Origin: Flavobacterium sp. Root901
GTDB lineage: Bacteria > Bacteroidota > Bacteroidia > Flavobacteriales > Flavobacteriaceae
DNA length: 64,000 nt
NCBI RefSeq assembly: GCF_001429765.1
Contig: NZ_LMJB01000006.1
Coordinates: 248,001 to 312,000 of the forward strand
Reading direction: 5' to 3'
Of this stretch, positions 18,244 through 26,016 are shown piece by piece. The notes beneath the pieces were generated by a model, which saw only the letters and a program-made list of their open reading frames with translations, did no database searches and had not been told where the DNA came from. Position 1 is the stretch's first letter, and every line of letters starts with the position of its first letter. The translations under genes and the position numbers were made by a program.

Positions 18244-18396
18244 TACATCATTACTACATCATAACGTTATGTTAATGAAATTTATTTTCGGTATAAAAAT
18301 TTGATAATCAGTATTATATTCTTAAATTTTAACATAATGATGTAGCTGTGTAGTAGTGGTTTTTGATGTACTACAACGATGTAATTGCTTAATTTG
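18244..18396 (+). promoter_or_regulatory. Candidate PUL operator and promoter upstream of susC
   Basis: Five copies of one 8-mer lie before susC. TACATCAT occurs at 18244-18251 and 18255-18262, exactly 11 bases apart. The reverse orientation occurs at 18337-18344 (ATGATGTA), 18363-18370 (TTGATGTA) and 18376-18383 (ACGATGTA). A near-consensus -7 box TTAATTTG follows at 18389-18396, 31 bases before the ATG, with a TTTTG at 18361-18365 as possible -33 element overlapping the fourth copy. This fits a regulator-controlled promoter; the LuxR-type protein just upstream is the natural candidate. Confidence 0.55.
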
Positions 18397-18426
18397 GCTC
18401 TACTAACTTAAACGATTACAAACTGT

Positions 18427-21400
18427 ATGAAAAATTTTATTTTTAGCTTTTTAGCGCTCTTATTACTGCCAGCGTATATGTCTGGGCAAGTACAAGCAAT
18501 TAAAGGGAAAGTAGTTGACAGCAGCGGAATGGGAATTCCGGGAGCAGTAATTGCTTCTTCGGACGCGAGGGCAACTGCAGATGCAGATTTCGACGGAAAC
18601 TTTACCATCAATGCCAAACCGGGAGATATTTTAAAAATCTCGATGTTAGGTTTTGATCCAGTTTCTGTACCGGCAACTGCCGCACCAATGACAATTACTT
18701 TAAAAGAAGCAGCCGACACTGCCCTGAAAGAAGTAGTCGTAATTGGATACGGTACCAGAAAAAAGATTGATAATACAACCGCAATTTCTTCTTTAAAAGG
18801 AGAAGATGTCGCAAAAACAAAAGTATTAAATGCTTCGCAGGCTATTCAAGGTAAAGCAGCGGGGGTTCAGGTAACATCTTCTGATGTTCCGGGAAGTACA
18901 CCATCAGTGGTTATTAGAGGTTTGGGTACTGCATTGGGAGGAAGAACACCTTTATATATTGTAGATGGAATGGCTACAGAAAACATCAACAACATTAATA
19001 CAAATGATATTACTTCATATGATATTTTAAAAGATGCTTCTGCACTGGCAATTTATGGTACGAGAGCAGCAAATGGAGTTATTATCATTACAACCAAAAA
19101 AGGTAAAGGTGACAAAGTTTCTGTTGAGGTTGAAAGCTTTGGTGGTGTAAGGACTCCACTTAAAAAAGTAAAAATGGCTGGAAGTAATAAATATGCTCAT
19201 TATACTAATGCAGCATTACAGTCTACTACTTATTCTCAGGACCAGCCGGTTAATACAGATTGGTTTGATGAGATTACAAGAACAGGCAGCTATACTCAAA
19301 ACAACGTTTCTGTTTCCGGAGCGACTGAAAATGTAAAATACTTTTTCAGTTTAGGAAATTATGAAGAAAAAGGAATATTAAATGGTTTAGATTATGGTCG
19401 TACAACTTTTAGAAATAATAATGAGTACAAAATCTCTAAAAAACTGACCTTAACTCAAAACTTTAGTTTAACATCTACTAAATCAACTCCAAAACCATTA
19501 TCAGCTTTTACAGCTGCATATAAACAATCACCTATTGTTCCTGTATATTTTGCAGATGGTAAATATGGAGTTGCACGTGTAGGAGATAATGGTTTTGCAA
19601 GCGAAACTGGAAACTCAATTAATAATGTTGGAAACCCTGTTGCTCAATTAAATTTCTTTGACGAACAACAGCGCAGCATTACATTACAGGGAGGTTTAAA
19701 ATTGGATTATGAAATTTTAAAGTCTTTAAAATTCACTTCACAATTTAATGGAGAATACTATACCTGGAAAAATTATAATTTTGAAGATACAAAAAATGTA
19801 TGGTTAGCTGCAAACCCTAATAAGGTTGCAAGTGATTATGAGAAAGAATTTCCAAATGCAAATATTAATTTATTGACAAAAGGAAGAGAACAATATTATA
19901 ACTGGAGTTTGTCAAATTATTTGACTTATAATAAAATATTTAACGAAATCCATGATATTGAAGTAACTGCAGGTATTGAAACTTATGTGAAAGGTTCAAG
20001 AGAAAAACTGACTATAAAACGAAAAAATGTAAATGCAGATGCTGATTATTGGTCTTTAAAAGACGTTGAATATGCTACAAACGTTACAAGTTACAAAGAT
20101 GAGGTTTTTAACGAAACTAAACTGGCATCTTATTTAGGCCGTTTCCAATATAAATTGTTAGACAGATACTTATTAACAGGAACAGTTAGACGTGATGGAT
20201 CTTCAAATTTTGGAAAAGATTATCGTTGGGGAACTTTCCCTGCTTTCGGTGCAGGATGGATCATTTCTAAAGAAAGTTTTTTAGCAGATGCAAAAGGACT
20301 TAATCTATTAAAATTAAGAGGAAGCTGGGGTAAATTAGGAAATCAAAATGTACCGCTTAACAGTCAGGGATATACTTCGGGTCTAAATGCTTATTTAGGC
20401 GGATCAATTCTTAATGAAGGAACTACTATTAACTCACAAATTGATCCAAGTTTATCTTGGGAGGTTACAGAAGAATCTTCTGTTGGTTTAGATTTTGAAT
20501 TCTTAGACAGCAGGCTTAAAGGTACTGTTGATTTGTATGATAAAAATACAAATAACGTAATCCTTAATACGAAACCTTACATTACATCTGGTATTACTAC
20601 TGCATCTCCGGCACATGTTGGTGAAGTTTCAAATAAAGGTTATGAAATTTCATTACGTTGGGATGATAAAATAGGTGAAAATTTCAGCTACTATATTGGA
20701 GGAAACTACTCTAACAATAAAAACGAACTTACAGGTTTAAAAAATGTTGTTTTATCTCCGGTAATTGGCGGTGGTTTAGGAAATGGTCAAGATACAAAGT
20801 TACTTGACAATACTACCGTTGGGCAGCCATTAGGAAGTTTTTATATCTATGAATATGCTGGATTTGACCCTGCAAATGGAAAAATGTTATACTACAATGC
20901 AGCAGGAGATAAAGTAACTCAGGATGCTTTAAGTGCTACTGTAGATAAAAAATACGTAGGTTCAAGTTTGCCAAAATCTAACTATGGAGTTTCTTTAGGA
21001 TTCGTTTATAAAAACTTTGATTTCTCTGTTGATGGTTATGGTACTGCTGGGGCAAAAGTATATAATGGAAAAAAAGCACAGCGTTTTTATGGAGAAAACA
21101 TCGAAAATTCAATTGCAACAGATTTCTGGACACCAAATAATTTAACAGCTTCAAATCCGGCACCGTTTAATCAGGTACCTGTAGCTTCTACTTATTATTT
21201 AGAATCAGGAGACTTTTTTAGAATCAATAATATAACATTAGGATACAAATTGCCATTGCAGGAAGACAGTTTTATTAGCGCATGCAGAATTTATATAAAT
21301 GCTATTAATCCATTTATTACACAGAAATTCTCAGGATTTTCTCCAGAATTAAATGGAGATGGAAATCCTTATGGAACTCAGGGGGTTGAGCTTGATGCTT

Positions 21401-21447
21401 ACCCAACTTTAAGATCATTTGTAATTGGTGCTAATTTAAAATTTTAA
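18427..21447 (+). CDS. SusC-like TonB-dependent outer-membrane receptor
   Basis: 1006 residues with a signal peptide (MKNFIFSFLALLLLPAYMSGQ). Residues about 23-100 are a carboxypeptidase-regulatory-like domain (IKGKVVDSSGMGIPGAVI). The TonB box region is around KEVVVIGYGTRKKID, and the plug follows (GKAAGVQVTSSDVPG, RGLGTALGGRTPLYIVDG, LKDASALAIYGTRAANGVIIITTKKG). A beta-barrel with the usual terminal strand FVIGANLKF ends the protein. It imports oligosaccharides across the outer membrane with the SusD-like lid encoded 4 bases downstream. The substrate is inferred from neighbouring enzymes as beta-1,2-glucan oligosaccharide. Confidence 0.95.
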   Translation: MKNFIFSFLALLLLPAYMSGQVQAIKGKVVDSSGMGIPGAVIASSDARATADADFDGNFTINAKPGDILKISMLGFDPVSVPATAAPMTITLKEAADTALKEVVVIGYGTRKKIDNTTAISSLKGEDVAKTKVLNASQAIQGKAAGVQVTSSDVPGSTPSVVIRGLGTALGGRTPLYIVDGMATENINNINTNDITSYDILKDASALAIYGTRAANGVIIITTKKGKGDKVSVEVESFGGVRTPLKKVKMAGSNKYAHYTNAALQSTTYSQDQPVNTDWFDEITRTGSYTQNNVSVSGATENVKYFFSLGNYEEKGILNGLDYGRTTFRNNNEYKISKKLTLTQNFSLTSTKSTPKPLSAFTAAYKQSPIVPVYFADGKYGVARVGDNGFASETGNSINNVGNPVAQLNFFDEQQRSITLQGGLKLDYEILKSLKFTSQFNGEYYTWKNYNFEDTKNVWLAANPNKVASDYEKEFPNANINLLTKGREQYYNWSLSNYLTYNKIFNEIHDIEVTAGIETYVKGSREKLTIKRKNVNADADYWSLKDVEYATNVTSYKDEVFNETKLASYLGRFQYKLLDRYLLTGTVRRDGSSNFGKDYRWGTFPAFGAGWIISKESFLADAKGLNLLKLRGSWGKLGNQNVPLNSQGYTSGLNAYLGGSILNEGTTINSQIDPSLSWEVTEESSVGLDFEFLDSRLKGTVDLYDKNTNNVILNTKPYITSGITTASPAHVGEVSNKGYEISLRWDDKIGENFSYYIGGNYSNNKNELTGLKNVVLSPVIGGGLGNGQDTKLLDNTTVGQPLGSFYIYEYAGFDPANGKMLYYNAAGDKVTQDALSATVDKKYVGSSLPKSNYGVSLGFVYKNFDFSVDGYGTAGAKVYNGKKAQRFYGENIENSIATDFWTPNNLTASNPAPFNQVPVASTYYLESGDFFRINNITLGYKLPLQEDSFISACRIYINAINPFITQKFSGFSPELNGDGNPYGTQGVELDAYPTLRSFVIGANLKF

Positions 21448-21451
21448 TATT

Positions 21452-22906
21452 ATGAAAAAGATATATATAGCGACGTTTGTATTATCAGCATTCTTTTTTA
21501 CAGGATGTGCAGACGATTATCTTGATGTAGATCAAACAGAATCTATTTCGACAAGCGATGTGGAATTATTTAATAATGAAGCTGGAGCATCTCAATTTGT
21601 GACGGCAATTTATAATAAGTTCTTGAATTGGGACATGACTTCTTTTGGATGGATCGGTTTATCAAGTATCACATCTGATGATGCAGATAAAGGGTCTTCT
21701 GCAGGAGATACAGGAACAGACAAAGATGTATTGGATGCATTAACTTATAATGCTTCTAATCCTTCTGCTGAAAGTACTTTTATAGCTAATTACGATGGAA
21801 TAAACAGATGTAACCAAGCTTTAAATATGCTTCCTAAATTAGATAAAGTGGATGCTAATTTAAGAAACAGATTAACTGGTGAAGCGAAGTTTTTAAGAGC
21901 ATTCATGTATTTTACTTTAGTGAAATGTTACGGAGGAGTGCCAATTGTAGACCACTTGCCGGTTCCGGGGTCAGATTCAGATAGAATCATGCAGTTGACA
22001 CGTAAAACATCTGCGGAAGTATATGCTTTTATTGAATCAGATTTAAATGATGCAATTGCAGCATTACCTGAAAAAACAGCTTATTCTGCGAATGAAAAAT
22101 CAAGAGCGTCAAAAGGTGCTGCATATGCTTTATTAGCAAAAGTAAGTTTATATCAAAAGAAATGGCAGCAAGTAATAGACAATTGTAATAAAGTTACGGG
22201 TTATTCTATTGTTAGCGATTACGCTTCAATGTACAGAGCAACAGGGAAATTTGACTCAGAATCTATTTTTGAAATTTATGCACAAGGCGCTGTACCAGCT
22301 AAAGGAATTGAAGGTTATTCTAACACGCAGGGAGCTCGTGGTACCGGAGGCTGGGGCTGGGGTTTTAATACACCTTCTCAAAGTCTGGTAAATGCTTATG
22401 AGCCAGGAGACGTTAGAAAAGCAGCAACTATTATTTTTAGAGGATCAACTTTATACGACGGAAGAGTTATACCAACAACAGTTGAAAACGAAAGATACAA
22501 TTACAAGGCTTATTCATCAGCTTATACTGATGCATGGGAAACAGATGTTGATATTAAATATTTAAGATATGCTGAGGTTTTATTAATGAAAGCAGAAGCA
22601 TTAAATGAATTGGGACAAACTTCAGATGCAATTCCGTTATTAAATCAAATTAGAAACAGAGCAGGTTTAGCAAATACAACTTTCTCATCACAAGCGGATA
22701 TAAGAACTGCAATTTGGAGAGAGAGAAGAGTTGAAATGGCTTTTGAGCACGACAGATTTTTTGATTTAGTACGTACGGGTCAGGCAAAAGCTGCTTTTGC
22801 TGTAGATGGAAAAACTTTTACCGAAGGTAAAAACGAATTATTTCCTATTCCGGCGTCATTTATCAAACAGGCAGACGGATTATCAGCACAAAACCCTGGT
22901 TATTAA
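21452..22906 (+). CDS. SusD/RagB-like surface lipoprotein
   Basis: 484 residues. Lipoprotein signal with the lipid cysteine at residue 19 (FFFTGCADDYLDV). The SusD helical TPR scaffold is clear: LTGEAKFLRAFMYFTLVKCYGGVPIVD near 150, SRASKGAAYALLAKVSLYQKKW near 220, and KYLRYAEVLLMKAEALNELG near 375, plus the C-terminal IWRERRVEMAFEHDRFFDLVR and NELFPIPASF. It binds glycan at the cell surface and caps the SusC pore. Co-transcribed with susC. Confidence 0.95.
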   Translation: MKKIYIATFVLSAFFFTGCADDYLDVDQTESISTSDVELFNNEAGASQFVTAIYNKFLNWDMTSFGWIGLSSITSDDADKGSSAGDTGTDKDVLDALTYNASNPSAESTFIANYDGINRCNQALNMLPKLDKVDANLRNRLTGEAKFLRAFMYFTLVKCYGGVPIVDHLPVPGSDSDRIMQLTRKTSAEVYAFIESDLNDAIAALPEKTAYSANEKSRASKGAAYALLAKVSLYQKKWQQVIDNCNKVTGYSIVSDYASMYRATGKFDSESIFEIYAQGAVPAKGIEGYSNTQGARGTGGWGWGFNTPSQSLVNAYEPGDVRKAATIIFRGSTLYDGRVIPTTVENERYNYKAYSSAYTDAWETDVDIKYLRYAEVLLMKAEALNELGQTSDAIPLLNQIRNRAGLANTTFSSQADIRTAIWRERRVEMAFEHDRFFDLVRTGQAKAAFAVDGKTFTEGKNELFPIPASFIKQADGLSAQNPGY

Positions 22907-22924
22907 TTCTTAAAGACATTAAAA

Positions 22925-23824
22925 ATGAAAAAAAATAAATCTATTTTCTTGCTTTCTTTTGCTTTAGCTTCGACATTTTTTGCGGGCTGTGAGGATAGTA
23001 TTGATAAAGTAAACAGTCCAATTCCTTACGAATCGATTGGAGGATATGAGAATTCTGATGATGTTGCATCGACTCACTTAGTATCTAAATTTAGTTTTGA
23101 TGGTAATATTGCCGATTCTAAAAACAACATAACAAACGGAACAGGAACGAATGTTACTTATGGAACTGGTATAAAAGGCGAAGCTTATCAAGGTTCTGCA
23201 AGTTCTTTTATTGCTTATAATGATGTAGCGAGTTCTGTAGTCAATTTAAAAAACATTACAGTCTCAATGTGGATTAAAACGGATCCACACACAGGTGGTG
23301 CACAATCGTTGTTTATGCTTCCTAAAAAAACAGATTTCTGGGGAAATATTTTTACTCTTATTGAAGGAACAGGACCGGCAACAACAATGCTGTTAAAAAA
23401 TCATATTCAAAGAGATGTCACGCCTAGTATTCCTTGGTCAGGACAATTTATTGAACATGGAGGAGCAAATGTTTTAGCAAATATGTTTGGAACATGGAAA
23501 CACTTAGTGTGGACTTACAATGGTACAAGTTCTACTTATAGTATTTACATTGATGGACAGAAATTAGATATTCCGGCTTCTATTGCAAAAAGATATGCAA
23601 GTGATCCTGCTACAGGAGGCGGTCCTTATGGTGAATTAGCAAATTCAGAGGTTTCTAAATTTATAATTGGAGGTTACCAGCAGCATTTGGGTACTCCCTG
23701 GGGTGCAGCTGATGGATGGATGCTTCACTACACAGGTTTAATGGATGAATTCAGAATTTATGATGCAGCTCTTACAGATAATGAAGTCGTAGCTTTATAT
23801 AAGCTGGAAAAAGACAAAAGATAA
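22925..23824 (+). CDS. LamG/concanavalin-A-like surface lipoprotein
   Basis: 299 residues. Lipoprotein signal with the cysteine at residue 22 (STFFAGCEDS). The mature part is one LamG-like domain from about residue 55 to the end: KFSFDGNIADSKN, NITVSMWIKTD, WKHLVWTYNGTSSTYSIYIDGQKL and LMDEFRIYDAALTDNEVVALY. Placed directly after susD, it is probably the surface glycan-binding protein of the locus, a position held by unrelated binding proteins in many PULs. No catalytic residues are evident. Confidence 0.85.
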   Translation: MKKNKSIFLLSFALASTFFAGCEDSIDKVNSPIPYESIGGYENSDDVASTHLVSKFSFDGNIADSKNNITNGTGTNVTYGTGIKGEAYQGSASSFIAYNDVASSVVNLKNITVSMWIKTDPHTGGAQSLFMLPKKTDFWGNIFTLIEGTGPATTMLLKNHIQRDVTPSIPWSGQFIEHGGANVLANMFGTWKHLVWTYNGTSSTYSIYIDGQKLDIPASIAKRYASDPATGGGPYGELANSEVSKFIIGGYQQHLGTPWGAADGWMLHYTGLMDEFRIYDAALTDNEVVALYKLEKDKR

Positions 23825-23832
23825 ACATTATC

Positions 23833-23865
23833 ACACCTAGAGGTTATCCTCTAGGTGTATTTTTA
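23833..23865 (+). terminator. Intra-locus hairpin between LamG and GH144 genes
   Basis: Perfect 11-base stem (23833-23843 with 23848-23858), four-base loop and a T-rich tail. It lies inside the PUL, so it may lower transcription of the enzyme genes relative to susC, susD and the binding protein. Confidence 0.8.
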
Positions 23866-23891
23866 ATTAGTAATATATTATTTTAAAGAAA

Positions 23892-25277
23892 ATGAAAATT
23901 TCAATATACATAGTTTCTCTTTTTAGTTTTTTTAATTCATGTTCATCATCATCACCAGAGGGAACAGGAGGCGGAACCCCATTACCAACAAATCCAACCA
24001 CCCCAACTAAACCTTTGACAGATACTGAAGCTATGGATCAGGTTCAGAAAGACGCCATAAAATATTTTTGGGAATATGCTGATTCTAATTCAAAACTTGC
24101 ACGAGAAAGATATCTAACTGAAGATCCTAATTTTGAGTCAAATATTGTCACTACTGGCGGTTCAGCTTTTGGTTTAATGAGTATTATTGTAGGTATAGAA
24201 AGAGGTTTTTTGCCAAGAGCTGAAGCTGTTTCTAGACTTACAACAGCCTTAGCCTTTTTGGAAAAAGCAGATCGTTTCCACGGAGCGTGGCCGCATTGGA
24301 TGGACAATAAGGCAGGGAAAGTAATTCCATTCGGGACAAAAGATAATGGAGGAGATTTGGTAGAAACTTCTTTCGTTTGTCAGGCATTAATAACGATCAG
24401 AGAATATTTTAAAAACGGTAGTACATCCGAAAAAGCATTAGCTGCAAAAGCTGATGAACTTTGGAAAGGTGTAGAATGGGATTGGTATACACAAGGTCAA
24501 GACGCATTATACTGGCATTGGTCACCAAATTATGGATGGGAAATGAACTTCAAATTAGAAGGATATAATGAGTGTTTAATTACCTATGTAATGGCAGCTT
24601 CTTCACCAACACACCCAATCTCTGCAGAAGCTTATCATAAAGCTTGGGCAAGAAGTGGAGCAATTGTAAACGGCGGTTCTCAATATGGAATTCCTGTCGT
24701 ATTAAACTACAACGGAGCTACAGGAAATGTTGGGCCAATGTTTTGGTCGCATTATTCTTATTTAGGTTTAGATCCAAATAACTTAAAAGACAAATACGCT
24801 GATTATTGGCAATTGACACAAAACCATGCAAAAATTATGGTTCAGTATAGTATTTCAAACCCAAAAGGTTTTAAGGATTATTCAGATAAATGCTGGGGAT
24901 TAACAGCAAGTTATACCAGAAACCCTGACGGAACTACAGGTTATACAGCTCATCAGCCAAATAATGATAATGGTGTAATTTCACCAACAGCTGCTTTATC
25001 ATCATTTCCTTATACTCCGGTAGAATCAATGAAATTTCTACATTATTTGTATGATGAAAATAAAGCAAAATATGTTGGAATTGCAGGCCCGTATGATGCT
25101 TTTTCTCCACAATACAATTGGGTAACAGCGAGATATTTAGCAATTGATCAGGGAACAATTGCGCCTATGATTGAAAACTATAGAACTGGATTGCTGTGGA
25201 AATTATTCATGAATGCATCAGATACAAAACAAGGTCTGAAAAAACTTGGATTTACATCAGGAAAATACGGGATTTAA
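23892..25277 (+). CDS. GH144-type endo-beta-1,2-glucanase (glycoamylase-like domain) lipoprotein
   Basis: 461 residues. Lipoprotein signal (FFNSCSSSS, cysteine near 17), a Gly/Pro/Thr linker, then an (alpha/alpha)6 barrel of the glycoamylase-like (PF10091) type. Landmarks are DAIKYFWEYADSNSKLARER, TTGGSAFGLMSIIVGIERGF, DRFHGAWPHWMD, NGGDLVETSFVCQALI, YWHWSPNYGWEMN, GYNECLITYVMAASSPTHPI, FWSHYSYLGLDP and WGLTAS. Bacteroidota proteins with this domain are the GH144 endo-beta-1,2-glucanases first described from Chitinophaga. Reaction expected: endo-cleavage of beta-1,2-glucan to sophoro-oligosaccharides. The family call is strong; the substrate rests on family knowledge. Confidence 0.85.
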   Translation: MKISIYIVSLFSFFNSCSSSSPEGTGGGTPLPTNPTTPTKPLTDTEAMDQVQKDAIKYFWEYADSNSKLARERYLTEDPNFESNIVTTGGSAFGLMSIIVGIERGFLPRAEAVSRLTTALAFLEKADRFHGAWPHWMDNKAGKVIPFGTKDNGGDLVETSFVCQALITIREYFKNGSTSEKALAAKADELWKGVEWDWYTQGQDALYWHWSPNYGWEMNFKLEGYNECLITYVMAASSPTHPISAEAYHKAWARSGAIVNGGSQYGIPVVLNYNGATGNVGPMFWSHYSYLGLDPNNLKDKYADYWQLTQNHAKIMVQYSISNPKGFKDYSDKCWGLTASYTRNPDGTTGYTAHQPNNDNGVISPTAALSSFPYTPVESMKFLHYLYDENKAKYVGIAGPYDAFSPQYNWVTARYLAIDQGTIAPMIENYRTGLLWKLFMNASDTKQGLKKLGFTSGKYGI

Positions 25278-25289
25278 GAATAGGATATT

Positions 25290-26003
25290 ATGAAATATAA
25301 ATTAGGCTTACTATCGCTGTTTTTTTCTGTACTGGGCTTTGCACAAAGTGAAACTACAGGAAAATTAAAAACAGTTATTGTAACCAATAATGAATTAGGT
25401 TATGTATTGCACAAACCAGCCAATACAAAAGATAAAAAGCCATTAATAGTTTTTATTTCAGGTGATGGAGAAAAAGGGACAGATCTCGAAAAAGTGAAGG
25501 TTCACGGACCTTTAAAATATTTAAAAACCCATACATTAGATACATACGTATTGGCTCCGCAATGTAAAGAAGATGAGAATTGGGATACCGAATCAATATA
25601 TCAGCTGATTTTAAAAATCCAGAAGGAAAATAAAATTGATGCAGAAAGAATATATGTTACTGGTTTGAGCTCAGGAGGCTGGGCTTCATGGAATTTGGCT
25701 TTTTCACATCCGGATCTATTTGCAGCAAACGTACCTGTCGCTGGTTTTGTAGATTTAATTCAGTTAGAACATACTTGTGAAATAGCCAACATTCCAACCA
25801 GAATTTTCCACGGATTATTAGATGATGTAGTTAATGTGAATTATGCAATCACAATTTATAAAGAATTGAAAAAGTGTAATGCAAAAGATGTGAATCTGAC
25901 CATTTTTGACGATGCAAGTCACGATAGCTGGACAAGGGTTTACGACAATCCTGAAATCTATGACTGGATGCTGAAGCAGACAAAATCAAATACGAACAAA
26001 TAA
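25290..26003 (+). CDS. Secreted esterase-like alpha/beta hydrolase of the PUL
   Basis: 237 residues with a signal peptide (about 1-18, LGFAQ). Alpha/beta hydrolase of the phospholipase/carboxylesterase or PHB-depolymerase-like type: oxyanion region VFISGDGEKGTD, nucleophile elbow GLSSGGWASWNLAF near residue 125, acid in GLLDDVVN near 175 and histidine in DASHDSWTRVY near 210. It lies 12 bases after the GH144 gene and 13 before the GH3 gene, so it belongs to the PUL transcript. An esterase removing acyl groups (for example succinyl) from the glycan is plausible but inferred. Confidence 0.8.
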   Translation: MKYKLGLLSLFFSVLGFAQSETTGKLKTVIVTNNELGYVLHKPANTKDKKPLIVFISGDGEKGTDLEKVKVHGPLKYLKTHTLDTYVLAPQCKEDENWDTESIYQLILKIQKENKIDAERIYVTGLSSGGWASWNLAFSHPDLFAANVPVAGFVDLIQLEHTCEIANIPTRIFHGLLDDVVNVNYAITIYKELKKCNAKDVNLTIFDDASHDSWTRVYDNPEIYDWMLKQTKSNTNK

Positions 26004-26016
26004 TAAATCAAACAGA

